Below the pieces are notes generated by a model that was given only the letters and a program-made list of their open reading frames with translations, made no database searches and was not told the DNA's origin. A DNA stretch of 64,000 bases, taken from the NCBI GenBank assembly GCA_024663395.1, contig JANFAH010000013.1:558001-622000 (forward strand), in the 5' to 3' direction. Positions 25,207 through 37,130 of this stretch are shown piece by piece; the stretch's first letter is position 1; every line of letters starts with the position of its first letter. The DNA comes from Pisolithus tinctorius. Lineage: Eukaryota > Basidiomycota > Agaricomycetes > Boletales > Pisolithaceae. The translations under genes and the position numbers were made by a program.

Positions 25207-27530
25207 TCACTCGTCCCGATTCCGCGGAGAGATGGAAATAGCGAGCGGTAGTTGAACTCCACGAGTAACCTCGCCTTCCACGGTAGGCACCATCACCAGA
25301 CACGATTCACGCCGAATTCGCCTCGCTTTCTCGGTGAGGGATATCTCGAATTTGCGAACAATCTCCACTAGGAAAGCTTGGATCTCGATGACTCTGCGAA
25401 AAGGTCACCGTGGATATCACATAATGCTCAGTTAGACACCACCTAGAATAATTGGTGGTGCTTACGCGAATCGCCAACCCAGACACGCGCGGTGACCACC
25501 ACCGAACGTCAACCTAGGAAAAAGGGGCAAGGTCAGAAATACGCCGGGTGTCGTATGCAAAATACAGGGGCTCACAGGCTCGAGTATACTCCGGTGGCAG
25601 CTTCTTTTTTGTCCTTAGCAATGCCATCCAGCCAACGGTCTGGATTGAACACGTCAGCGTCCTCACCCCACATGTCCTTGTTGCTGTAATGTCTTCGGTA
25701 CGTGTTCCGGGTAGAAGAAGTGGAAAGAACAGACCGATTGTATGCAGCGACAGATGCTATAATGCGAGTCCCTTTCGGAACGAGTACCTCATACATTAAT
25801 TCACCTGACTCCGTCGTAATAGGTCGAGAAAGGGGCAAAATACAGTCCTGAGAAGCCACGCGGAACACTTGCGCTGCCGCACAATGATACCGCAAAGCTT
25901 CCTATCATTTTCAAGGTGAAAGCAATGTTGGCTGGGTTATTGCATCGAGATGTATCAATGAACGCTTGCCTTAGTGATAGCATTCAAGTACAACATATTG
26001 TCCAAGTCGGATGCTGTGAACTGCGTGTCGCCACGAGCGTGAATGGCAGACTCGTGTTGTCTTATCTCCGATCTGAGTCTCGACTGTATCTCCGGTTTTC
26101 GTGCCAGTTCCAGTAAGGTCCAATTGATGGTATGTGAGGTCGATTCTTGACCCGCAATAAGAATTATACTACGACAGGTGTAAGCTGAGAAAAATTCCTT
26201 GGCAACTGAGCCTACCGCATCTGCGAGTATAACTCTTCATCGCTTAACTTGTGTTTCGCTTCGGCATCCATGTTTGCTTTTACTAACAAAAGATAGATAT
26301 CGTCACTTGGGTCATGCATATCATGTCGTACTTACCAAGTAGCGTGAAGATATCCCTGCTTCCCTTCCCTTGCAAGAGAAACTCTGCCTTCTCTTTCACC
26401 ATGCTTTCTGCAATGGCGGTGGCGACTTTTCTCGTTTCGCGGATACGTACGACACGACGATTTGAACTGTGCTTAGCCCAGTATGTTAAGACCGACGTCG
26501 GGATATACTTCAAAGCTTCCTGGATGAAGATTTGTATTGAAGAAGGGGTGCCAAAAACATTCATTCTGCGTACAAAAGTTGAGTATCAGACAGCCCTGGC
26601 CTCCCGAGGGGAAACGACATCGCGACTTACAACATCCCATTGTAGCTTTTCGCCAGTGCATTGTCGGAATTCCGAAGGCAGCCCAACCGGATGTCGAAAG
26701 CAGCTAATTCAGAAAGGTGAAAGTAAGTTCTGAAGATGGAGATGACAGTGGCGATCACACTCACCCTCTGCTATGGCATCCAAAGTAGCTCGGGAGATCC
26801 AACTGGGAATATCCAAGACAACCTTGTCGCCGTTATTAGCCTCGATGGTTTCGCTCCATGTCGTGCTCAACTGATAGCGAATCACTATTGACCTTGGTCA
26901 AGAACCTAGGAACTTACACGTTCGGCAGAAGCTTGCGATATGACTAAGAATGCTCGTGATTCAGCTCCGCCGAATCCTGGATTCAATATCTTTCTCTGTC
27001 GTTTGTGAATATCACCTGCAAGTATGACATTATCGAATGCATTTCCGCTCCACGGAACTCAGGTTTCTACATACCCTCTGCCCAGACGACACTCTTTCCG
27101 TTCAGGATCAGCGACTGAGCCCGACGTTCAGGTGGCTTTGGGAAATGATACGAGGCAGTGGCGAAAATCCGTGACAAAGCTTTCGGATCAGCAACCATAA
27201 GTTGATCCTCCTACGGCCGAGAACAAAGGTGAGAACGAAGGCCATATTTCCAAGCAGCATGCTTACACCAAGGATGCCCTTCACCCGGATGACATCGCCG
27301 TAGAGGCGTTGCCAGCGAAAATCTGCTTCACCAGCCTGACCCTGGTACAACTCGGGAAGGTTTCCTTCGCGGCACAACTCAGAGAGCGTATACAAGCGAA
27401 CGGTGCACTCACCAAAAAGGAATGAAGTGGGCTTGGGTCCACGCACTCGAGAAAGCGAGGTGCCGGTGAAACACCTGTAGATAGTATATAGGATGGGGGC
27501 AAGGCACAAGAGTGTCAAGTAGCGATCCAT
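25207..27530 (-). CDS. Cytochrome P450 monooxygenase, paralogue 1
   Basis: Thirteen exons keep phase: 27530-27413, 27364-27267, 27210-27075, 27015-26918, 26870-26765, 26703-26631, 26565-26336, 26282-26216, 26168-25970, 25901-25735, 25683-25576, 25513-25466 and 25393-25207; 544 aa. An N-terminal membrane anchor (YLTLLCLAPILYTIYRCF) is followed by RGPKPTSFLFGN. The oxygen-binding helix has AGQEST (about residue 313), the ExxR is EALR, and the heme loop is FGGGHRACLG with Cys477. It is a class II microsomal enzyme needing a P450 reductase; its substrate is unknown. Intron 9 has a GC donor. The ATG at 27,530 sits 40 bases after a TATA box; an upstream GTG was not used. The sequence looks intact. 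Confidence 0.9.
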
Positions 27531-27569
27531 CTGCGCAGGGATGCACACCCCCGGCTAGAAAGAGGGTGC

Positions 27570-27576
27570 TTTTATA
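27570..27576 (-). promoter_or_regulatory. TATA box of P450 paralogue 1
   Basis: TATAAAA on the minus strand about 40 bases upstream of the ATG; the second paralogue has a TATA box at nearly the same distance. Confidence 0.6.
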
Positions 27577-28340
27577 CAATGACGCAGCAGCACTCCAGCG
27601 GTGCTTCCCTTATCTTAGTTCCACCGAGTGCCCATCATCAAGAAGACAAGCCAATGCGCTGTCACTGCGGGGTTGGATACAAAAAGCAGCAAGAGGAGTT
27701 TTGACCCGACACAACGGGGGATAGCTGCAAATGACCTTCTGTTGTGCACATGTCGCCTACTTGCAATTCTTGGAAATCTCTTGTGGTGATTAGTTACAGT
27801 GGTAATAGTAAGCATAATTGATGCGTGAACTGGAGTCTCTTGTTGCACACACAATACATCATTGCGCAGCTCAAAGTACAGTTTACAACGGCACACGAGA
27901 TCACAAACACTCCGCATATCCTTCCTTGCATTAACCTATTTCTGGCTGGGTGAAGACATCTGGGATTAAGGTAGGCCAACCAATCACAATTTATGAAAGG
28001 ATGCATAAAAACAAACGAGCAGATGTTTGCGATGGCACGGGAGGGGCCCTTGTGACGGCAGCGTCCTTGAACTGCTTGATTCTCTGCAGGATCGTGTACT
28101 TGACGTCATTCCACGACGACTCGGAAAACAGAAGGTTGAAGTGCATGTACGCTGGAGGAGTTGCGTGAGACGTACGGGAATACAAAAGAACTTCTTCCTG
28201 CAAGAAATGGAAAAAAAAAAAAAGTTGCCATTATGTAAAGTCCTCGGTCCTGTAGGAGTGCGCAGAAACCTTTCAAGCGGCGTTTTGAACCGTCGAACCT
28301 GAGGAAGATTAGGGATGGTTCGCAGAGTGAAGAAGAATGT
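27577..28340. other. Intergenic region, nothing recognised
   Basis: Upstream of the first P450 on the minus strand. Short frames only; an A-run lies near 28,209-28,222. Confidence 0.4.
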
Positions 28341-28947
28341 GTGGCATATGTCGACTTGGAATGCAGCATCATTGCCCCGCGAAGTGAGGCGCCAGTGAAG
28401 GTTATACGCGTTTGTCCTGCAGAAGTCTGCTTGCGAGTAACCTTCCCTTGGAAGGCAACGACCTTGTCGGTGCTACCAAACTTCGTGGCACCGTCAAGCC
28501 CGTCAAATCTGTGGCATATTTACATCTGGTCAGCGACGAAGATGTCATTGCCAATATATTCCTCGAACTATTCTGATGCGGTCGTACTTGACATCGGCAG
28601 CGACTGTGCCCGCAAAGAGCTCATTTCTACGGTGTCTTAGATGGGATACGGTATGGCGGCATTAGACACTGTCAGCGCTCGGTATGAATGATTTTACCTT
28701 CTGTTCTCCTTTCAGGGAATTCGGTGGTGTAACTCCAGGCGAAAATAAGAGTATCTGGGCCATCTGCCAGGTTGCCGGTGGCTCGATCGGTGATGGCGCC
28801 AACCGCACCTTGATCGTCGTTGTATCCATACATAAACTGGTCGAGCAGTTCGGAATAGATGACCAGTGCGACAAGGATGTGTCAAGTTGGATATGGCTAC
28901 TTAAGAATATGACACTTGTCGATGTTGCTATCTCTCCTCGTTACTGA
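28341..28947 (+). pseudogene. Fragments of an unidentified protein-coding gene
   Basis: Two stretches read like protein but not in one frame. Near 28,435-28,577 one frame reads SNLPLEGNDLVGATKLRGTV and stays protein-like up to a TGA at 28,575. From about 28,715 to 28,947 another frame reads SIWAICQVAGGSIGDGANRT and ends LLKNMTLVDVAISPRY. A 50-nt intron could join parts, but the first frame breaks before it. I do not recognise the family. It may be a decayed duplicate or a gene whose exons I cannot place. Confidence 0.3.
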
Positions 28948-29089
28948 CCTTTCGGGATTCTATGAAAGTGTACGTTCTATCACATCACGTGATCACACCT
29001 CCTATTCCACCCCTCATCTGGCTTAATGCATCCCCGACCTCCCCAAGTTATGTCTTGACACTGACAACAACCACTCTGCTGTCTCCCCG

Positions 29090-30818
29090 ATGCCCACACT
29101 CGTCGCTTCTCCCATGACCTCTGTCTTTGCCAAGCTCGATGTTGATGGGGACGTGAAGACCAATGACGCATCCCGCCTCACCAGTTCCTACCCAGCTGCG
29201 TACAAGGACTTCTACGGCCTGCCCAGCCTCCCTCCCTGCATATACAAGTCGGGCCCAGCCTGGCGGGAACGCACAGGCCCGGAAGCATATCGTATTACTC
29301 GTGAAGCTCGCCCTGTCTATGACCATCCCATCGCTGACCAATGGCATGCCATCGGCACGAGCATATATCAGTTTCTCGACTCCAAGGGAGTCAAGTGGAC
29401 TTCAATCGACCCCGTTGGTTTTGCTGAGGAGGGGGAGGTGGAGCCGTTCTGCCCACTCCTTATGTGGATTGGGGTCCATCCCAAGTCCCTCGTCTACGAT
29501 GCTGCTGTAGCTGCAGCCGAGGCAATCAAGAAGATCCTCACTCAGGCTGGCTTCACCGGGATCGAAGTTGCCTTCCGTGAGTCAGTCGTGACCCGGTCTG
29601 TCGCTACAGGCCCCAAGTTGTTCCCCTTCAACCCCCTTCGCGACCCTGTCCCCGAACTCCTCAAGCCCTTCACGCCCACGCTTGGCTTCTCCATTGCACC
29701 GCTGAAGACGCCGTATTATGAGGGCACAGGTGCCCTCTACCTCCGCGTCGGCAACGCTGACAAGCGCACTGTCCTCCTCACTGCTGCCCACGTTGCTCGT
29801 CCTTCTCCCACGTTCGCCGATACGAGCGTGTCGCGTATGCACAACAGCCAGGTTGCCGAGGAGATAGTCGCGCTCGGAGACGTGGGCTACAGCAATGCTG
29901 TCACGGACATGCTGAGTGCGATTGGCGACCTTTCTAGATCGATCGATGTCTGGAACGACAATATTGCTAGATTGTCCGAGCAGTCCGCTGAGGGGGAGGA
30001 GGATGAGGAGATGGCCGAGAAGCGCCAGGAGTATGTGGACCTAGTGAACAAGGCGAAGAAGAAGATTGAGAAGATAAACAAGCTTCACAACGATGTCACC
30101 AAGTTCTGGGCGACCCCGAAGCAACGTGTCATCGGTTTCGTCCTCCATGTCGAACCCATCGCCGTCGGTGATGAACCCCACCAGTTCACACACGACTGGG
30201 CACTGGTTGAACTCTACGAGGAAAAGATCAGCTGGGACTCGTTCAAGGGCAACAAGGTCTATGTTGGTATGTTTTTTCCATCTCTGGCCACAACTATTCG
30301 TATTTATCATCCATGCAGGCGAGAACCTCTCGTCGTCCGACTACGGCAAGATCATGTTCCCCCGACCTGAGGACCAGGCCGGCTACAAGTACCCGCGCGA
30401 TGGTCTCCTCCAGGCCTACGGTGTGGTGAAGGAAAAGGAGATACGCTCGCCCCGGTACCTCGACGCCAATGGCCACAAGTGTCTCCTCGTAGTCAAGAAC
30501 GGAATGGCCACGGGCACTACTGTGGGTCACGTCAACGGGTTGTACTCGTTCACTCGTGTCTACACCGAAGATGGCATCGAACAGACGTCGGTCGAGGTAG
30601 CCGTTTTGCCTTACGACAAGAAGAGGGGCGCCTTCTCTGCCTCCGGAGATTCTGGCGCCATTGTCCTCGAGAGGGGTGGTGGCATCGTTGGCATGCTCAC
30701 CGGCGGCAGCGGCACGACTGAAGCCACCGACACCACCTACCTTACCCCGTACTGGTGGCTCGAGGAGCAGATTAAGAAGGTCCTTCCCGGCTCCTACCTC
30801 TACGACGTGGTGCAGTAG
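29090..30818 (+). CDS. Trypsin-fold (PA clan) serine protease-like protein
   Basis: Exons 29090-30266 and 30319-30818 give 558 aa. All three parts of a chymotrypsin-type catalytic triad are visible: His234 in TAAHVAR, Asp369 in THDWALVEL and Ser504 in ASGDSGAIVLERG. About 130 residues, including an acidic and Lys-rich helix (EGEEDEEMAEKRQEYVD), are inserted between His and Asp. The N-terminal 180 residues match no domain I know. There is no signal peptide, so it is probably intracellular. Similar uncharacterised proteins occur in mushroom genomes; their targets are unknown. It lies on the plus strand between two minus-strand P450 paralogues. The 3' flank has an intron-like GT...CTAAC...TATAG segment near 30,999-31,065, possibly in the 3' UTR. 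Confidence 0.75.
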
Positions 30819-31593
30819 ACGGCAAGTTCGACACACAACGGGCTCCTCAATGCGCTCTTTAATGGAATTCTCCCCCTTTTCTGTCGTCTCGTCTCGTCTC
30901 CACACCTGCTCTCCCCCCTCCTTCCATCCCCTTCCGTCCCACTCGTCTATCTACCATCAGCTCGCTGCCGATGCTGACATGGTGGATTACAGCCTAGGTT
31001 CGTCTTGTTCTTGTTCTCTTTCTTTCCTTTTCGCACATGACTAACGCCGTTTGTTCTCAATATAGGTAGACCTCTCATACTCGTCGGACTCGCCGTGTAC
31101 GTCTTGGACGATTCGGTTCGACGTTGATCAGCCCCTTGTACGGTATCACGTCTTTCTGCCTCTCGATCATTTCTCAGCGTATTCTTATGTGTTATTATAC
31201 TATTACTATATATATCTAGTGGATGTGGTATGCAAGCTGGCTCACACGAGTCAGATGCGGTGACGAGGCAAATGTGACGTTCAATCGTGTGCCACTGACG
31301 ACGGTTTCCACTCAGTTCCTATGTACGACGCCAGCATGCGGCCCGTTCCATGCTGAAAGAAGCTGTGAATCTGAATCTCATTTCAATTAATACATACCAC
31401 AGCATTTCTTATACACCAGATGCGTACATCGTTGAATGTCAATGTATCTTACAACGTGACCAGACGAGATAATCAAGAAAAAAAGGGGAGATAGCGCTGC
31501 ACCACACTCCCCGGAAATCTTCCGTCAAGAGAAACGGACGCAAGGAGTGCTCGAGGGTGTAGCTAGCAGCGCATCACTGGTAAAACAATTACT
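30819..31593. other. 3' region between the protease-like gene and the second P450
   Basis: Convergent 3' ends. It holds a pyrimidine-rich stretch with a possible UTR intron (about 30,999-31,065) and, at 31,368-31,492, the duplicated P450 flank. No gene is seen. Confidence 0.45.
31368..31492. repeat. Duplicated 3' flank of the P450 pair, copy 2
   Basis: It matches 24,957-25,065 in block order and spacing, both being downstream of the P450 stop codons. Confidence 0.6.
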
Positions 31594-33930
31594 TCACGCT
31601 TCCTGTTCCCGAGGAGCGACCGATATAGCAAGTGGCAACTGAACCCCACGAGCGACCTCGCCCTCCACGGCCGGCGCCATCAACACGCACGGCTCACGCC
31701 GAATTCTCTTAGCTTTCTCAGTGAGGGATAACTCGAACTTGCTGATAATTTCCAACAGAAAGGCCTGAATTTCGATGACACTGTGTGGAGGAGCCAAATT
31801 GGGAGGTCGTCATAGACAATATGTAACCATTGGTCGTCGTTGCTCGATCAGACACTTGACGCGGGATGTACGGCATACTACTTACGCAAATCGCCATCCA
31901 GGACACGTGCGGTGGCCAGCGCCAAAAGTCATTCTGGGGGAAAGAGAAAGGCTTAAAGAACCCGAATGGGTTGTGCACATAGGAATATATGGGCTCACAG
32001 GTTCGAATACACTCCGGTGGCAGTTTCCTTCTTGTCTTTGGCAATGCCATCCAGCCAACGGTCTGGATTAAACACATCAGCATCTTCACCCCACAAATCC
32101 TTGTTACTATAATGTCTTTGGTACCTATTCCAGGTGAAAGAAATGAAAACACAAACCGGTTGTATGCAGCGATAGATGCTATGATGCGGGTCCCTTTCGG
32201 AACGAGTATCTCGTGCGTTAATTTGCCTGACTCCGTCTGAATGGGTCGAGAAAGTGGCAGAACGCAGTCCTGGCCAGCCGTGCGCATCACCTGCGGCGCT
32301 ATGCAATGATACCTTAAAGCTTCCTGTGATTGCCGCGATGCAAGCAACGCTCGTTCAATCTTTGCACTGTAAGAAATCAAATGCACTTGCCCTAGTGACA
32401 GCATTCAAATATGACATTTTATCCAGGTCAGATACTGTGAATTGGGTGTCCCCACGAGCACGAATGATCGACTCTTGTTGTCTTATCTCTGCTCTGAGTC
32501 TTGACTGTATCTCCGGGTTTCGTGCCAATTCCAGCAAGGTGAAGTTGATGGTATTCGAAGTTGTTTCATGACCTGAAAGGAGAATTGCACTTACACGGGG
32601 TAAGCAAGAATGTTGCCGGTTGCACCACTTAAGCGTACCGCATCAATGAATATAGCTCTTCGTCATTCAGCTTGTTCTTCGCCTCAGCGTCCATGTTCGC
32701 TTTGACTGAAAAAAGATGATTACACTGGTTAAAGTCATCACGTTATACTCACTAAGCAGTGTGAAAATGTCCCTGCTACCCTTTCCTTGTAAAAGAAATT
32801 GTGCCTTCTCCTTCACCATGCTTTCTGCAGTGGCAGTGGCGACTTCTTTGGCTTCACGAAGACGTACAAGACGATCGTCTGTACTGTGTTTGGCCCAGAA
32901 TTCCAGGACTGATATCGGGATGTACTTGACAGCTTCTTGGAGGAAGATTTGTCGCGCCGAGGGGGTACCAAGAGTGTTCATTCTGTGGAAAAAACCTGAG
33001 TATCACAGGTCCCCCTCTTCCCAGGAAAAAGAGTATTGCAACATACAGCATCCCGTGATAGCTGTTCGATAGTGCATTCTCAGAGTCGATACAACCCAGC
33101 CGGACGTCAAAGGCACCTGATTCGGAAGCAAAAAGGTAAGTTCAGAACACAAAGTTGACCGCCACATGTACCCTCTCCTATGGCGTCCAATGTAGCTCGG
33201 GAGATCCAGCCGGGGATGTCCAGTACAGCCTTGTGGCCATTATTAGCTTCGACGAGTTCCGTCCACCTCGCAACCATCTCAAGAGTAGATCACTATCTAG
33301 CCCAAGTCAAGATGAAGGAACTTACAGCCCGAGAAGAAGACTGCGATATGGCGAAGAACGCCCGTGATTCAGGTCCACCAAACCCAGGATTCAAGATCTT
33401 TCTCTGTCGCTTGTGAGTTTCACCTGTCGAGGTCACATTATCAGATGAGTGATGAGCGTTAGGCTTTCACATACCCTCTGCCCAGAGGACACTCCTTCCG
33501 TTGACGGTCAACGACAGAGCTCGACGTTCATGCGGCTTTTCGAAAAGGTAACTCGCGGGGGCAAAAATTCGTGACAGGGCTTTCGGATCAGCGACCATAA
33601 GCTGATCCTCCTACCGCCAAGCAAGGTGAGATAGGGGTGGTATGGATCAGCAGCACACCTACGCCGAGGATACCTTTCACCCGGATGACATCGCCGTACA
33701 GATTTCTCCAGTGGAAATCAGCTTCGCCCACCTGACCGTGGTACAACTCCAGGAGGTTGCCTTGCCGACACGACTCAGATAGGACCACGAGAATGAGCGG
33801 TACTACACTCACCAAAGAGGAAGGAGGTGGGCTTGGGTCCGCGCACTCGAGAGAGAGAGGCACCGGTGTAACGCCTGTAAATAGCGTATATGAGGAGAGC
33901 AAGGCACGAGAGGGCCAAGTAGCGATCCAT
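31594..33930 (-). CDS. Cytochrome P450 monooxygenase, paralogue 2
   Basis: Thirteen exons: 33930-33813, 33760-33663, 33610-33475, 33423-33326, 33277-33172, 33116-33047, 32982-32753, 32705-32639, 32589-32391, 32323-32157, 32106-31999, 31933-31886 and 31780-31594; 543 aa. Every intron sits at the same codon position as in paralogue 1, and only exon 6 differs in length (by one codon). The anchor is YLALSCLALLIYAIY, the I-helix has SGHETT, the ExxR is EALR, and the heme loop is FGAGHRTCPG with Cys476. Intron 9 again has a GC donor (AGG|GCAAGT). The substrate is unknown. The protein is similar enough to its neighbour to be a local tandem duplicate, and the changed I-helix and heme-loop residues hint at divergence in activity. 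Confidence 0.9.
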
Positions 33931-33963
33931 CTGAAGCGCAAAGTGCACCTGGCAAAGACACTA

Positions 33964-33971
33964 TTTATATA
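33964..33971 (-). promoter_or_regulatory. TATA box of P450 paralogue 2
   Basis: TATATAAA on the minus strand, 34 bases upstream of the ATG at 33,930. Confidence 0.6.
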
Positions 33972-34864
33972 CAGTAGGAAAGCGGGCGATTGGCTGCGGT
34001 TGGGCGTCATTGAAATCAGGGTGCGGACACATTTAAGTTATGTTTTTGCCTGCCAGCCTGCACGTGGGACACCCCCACAACAATGAATGTGCAAAACAGC
34101 CAATCATGTTCGCCTCCGCCCGCGGTGTTTGCACTTCTATGAGGATACATAAATCAAAGGTGCCGGCCCCTGGGACTTCCTAACACGACATGGAATGGGA
34201 ATGAGGCTAGACCGCGCGACCGACCATGTGATGTTCACACCAACCTGCACGCGGACAGCCCACAACGGTACTGATCATGACCGCCCAACGTCCTATGAAA
34301 GCATTATCAGTGTCTCTGCGATGACGAGGGTAGCACAGGCAGGATGCAGAAAGGGACATTCTTTCCAGAGATAACGGGGCAAAACAACTAAAGACCAAGG
34401 ATCAAGCGCTCATCAGAGATAGACGGTTGTCCCATGACGTATTACGATTGGTAACACCATCCGCAACCTAGAAGTTGTATGCATCTACCTGTAGTGTTTG
34501 AATTGATACGAGGAATTGCTCACCGACGTTGATAATTCGAAGGTGCTGGAACTCTGTCAGTAGCACATACGGTGCGAACACGGTTACTCACATTTATCAA
34601 GCCACGAAATTAAGTAAAATTAAGATACCTGCAGTTGTCTTGATGCACCGTCAGAAACTAGGAACCAAGAATACTCTAATCGTACCGCTGCACACAGGGG
34701 TAAATATGATCACGCTGCCGAGGCGTTCGGTGTTACAGTTGGTCCAACCACAGTAGTACATCACTATTGCCTACATTCGGTGATCCACGCACACTTACTA
34801 CCATAGGTCGAAAAATATGACTGACAAAGCCAGATTTTCGTTTGAAGACTCGACTGGATACATC
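33972..34864. other. Intergenic region, nothing recognised
   Basis: About 0.9 kb between the second P450 promoter and the 3' end of the CTK3-like gene. Only short frames. Confidence 0.4.
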
Positions 34865-36123
34865 CTATGATAAATCCATAGGCTCCTCCCCGCCACCTTC
34901 ATCGACCGAGCCCGTCCCACCAGAACCCTTCCTACGCAAATGCGGATAACGCAACACCCTCTCCTCCATAACGACCTCCACGTCATCCTCATTCCAGTCA
35001 CTTTGTCGTCTCCCACTCATTTTCGAACTCGATATCCAGCGCAACTTCTGCGTTCTCCGCATCGCTCAGGGGTAGAAGGGGTGCGAGCCTGTAGGGGTTA
35101 TACGCAATCGCATGTCCGAGCACAGTTGAAGATTGCGCTTGCGTTTGCACCAAGCGCTTCTCGCGTAGTCGTTTGTGTCGTTCACGATCTTCTTCCATAC
35201 GCTTGACTATGTCTCCTCGTCAAAGATGAGGTTCCGCGTTTTTGTTTGCTGCGGTCGAGCCGTTTCCAGAAGCTACGGTAGCTTGGCTTTGGCGCGTGGT
35301 GAGGATCTGCATGACTTGGTCTACCTTTTGAGGATCTATCACCCGCTTCGTCCGCCAATTTTGAAGAGGGCGAGTGAGTAATCGCATGAGCAAGCCGAGC
35401 TCTTGGAAATCACGCAAAGACCCTCGTCGTCCAGCGAGAATCGAGAAGCTCACTTGTTTAGTGCTAGTAAGGTTCGGTAGACTTTGTCTGCCTACTGGTA
35501 CCACACACTCTACGATCTGTGCAAGGTCTCGAGCAACATAATCGATGTAAAACGCGTGGTTCGCCTGTCTGCTACAAACTCCTAGTCAGTAAGTTATTCC
35601 AACGATGAGAAACCAAGAAAGCTCAGAACATGGAAAGGAACTCACGAAGACGATTCAGCGGGCTGGGGTTGATGGGATTTGGCTAGTAGGAACGTTTCAC
35701 ATAGGGAGTCTAGGAAATATAGAATATTAACATGATGGTTTATCGAGCCCTGTGAACGAGCATAAATGGATAATAAGCACTAATATTTGACATAGCCTGG
35801 ACTGGTTCGTCTATGGAGGTAGGCATGACCAACTCCAGTCATCAGGGAACCAAGGTGGAAGGGGGGGAGTCGCAGCGTGTACATGCCTTCTGACATTCCT
35901 CCATGATGCATTCCCATAAATCCTCCCCGCATTTTGCGAAATACTTGAGTGCATAACTGACGACCTTTTGGATGGATTGTTGCGTGCTACATGTCAGATA
36001 CCCCATTCAACGGAAGGCAAGGTGATCTTTAATGGCCGTTGTCGTTGACCAAGTCGAAGACACTCACGCGCTGAGCTTGCGTAACAGACCGAGGAATTGC
36101 ATGCGCACTTCGAACGGATCCAT
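34865..36123 (-). pseudogene. CTK3: CTDK-I subunit gamma homologue, C-terminal part broken
   Basis: Exons 36123-36068, 35986-35887, 35749-35646 and 35571-35454 encode the N-terminal CTD-interaction-type domain (MDPFEVRMQFLGLLRKLSA; later VECVVPVGRQSLPNLTSTKQ). The next exon (about 35,399 onward) has WRTKRVIDPQKVDQVM, then an in-frame TGA at 35,220-35,222. The same frame continues into DIVKRMEEDRERHKRLREKR, the conserved C-terminal part. At about 35,003-35,006 one extra A shifts the frame inside the motif that should read WETTSDWNEDD. Ctk3 is a subunit of the kinase that phosphorylates RNA polymerase II CTD Ser2. No intron removes either lesion, so it is a pseudogene, a stop-readthrough case or sequence error. 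Intron 2 (137 nt) has a GC donor; the acceptor before 35,399 is uncertain. Confidence 0.75.
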
Positions 36124-37130
36124 TTGAAAGTCTTGGGAATGACGGTTGTCGCAAGAAGGCGTCGACAAACAGACGTTCGACTATGGAAGGGCGATGATGG
36201 AAGTGGACTCGGCACCGGTGGATGATGGTCGGACTGAGACTGATGGGTAGGACGACGGCGGGTCAGCCCACATCCAGGCTAGCTTCGGTGAGAAGTAAAG
36301 GATAACACGGTGGTCAATCATCGAAAATCTCAATTTGGGACTTGCGATGCGACGTAGACCGATGGGACAGAGCAAGTTGGAGATGTCGAACGGCATGGAG
36401 ATTTGCTTGAAGGAATGCGATCGGGTGAAGTTCAAATATATAGTATTTCAAAGAAGGTATTTACTGCACCCCCCCGCTGCGGGCTGCAGCTATTCCGGTG
36501 GAGCTTGAATAACGTAGAAAAAGCACCCTTGCACGCTGGTCCCTCTTGAAACCGTATCGCATGCCAATCTCACTAACACGGCTGCGCCGTATCGATCAGT
36601 TCGTCCCTCAACGCTGCAGTTAGTCAACACTGGCCACGGTTGGATAGTGAATACGGACTGTCTTTTCTACGCACACCGAAGCAAATGAATTGTCTCCTTC
36701 ATGATTAGGGACGGGCGGACCAGCGTGTTGGAATGGGGATAGCTTCGAGATTGAAGAGGGTGGCGGCATGCCGCTCGAAGCTGGACTAGATACTGGTAGC
36801 ACTATTCACTGCGGAAACGGGATTTTAATCGGGTGCGGTGATAGTCGGGCAATAACCCGTAGTCATACTATATCCTAAGAGTAGTAAATGCTAATAATAT
36901 GTCTGAGAATCATCGTGAGGTGTTCTCATTTCGAAGTGTAATCTGGTTGGATTTGGAAACTTATCATCATGACAATTCCAACATGCATCAAGTATATTCT
37001 AAGCAGATTACACTGCAATTATAGGATATGTACATGAGTCGTGTCATATAAATCACATCAATCCTTGCCATCTTCACTTGTGCTATTCAGAATAATAAGA
37101 TCAGATTATATCCAGAGTGCCTACTACACA
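36124..37130. other. Transition between gene arm and transposon block
   Basis: Upstream of the CTK3-like gene. Short minus-strand frames at 36,181-36,435 and 36,620-36,802 have no family features. CpG is still present up to about 37,040 and then stops. Confidence 0.45.

Noticed and set aside
27531..27548. Upstream GTG start extending P450 paralogue 1 by six residues
   Set aside because: GTG is not a normal start in nuclear fungal genes, and the ATG at 27,530 aligns with the start of paralogue 2.
36181..36435. 84-codon minus frame upstream of CTK3
   Set aside because: No ATG-supported exon chain and no family resemblance; it lies in the CTK3 promoter region.
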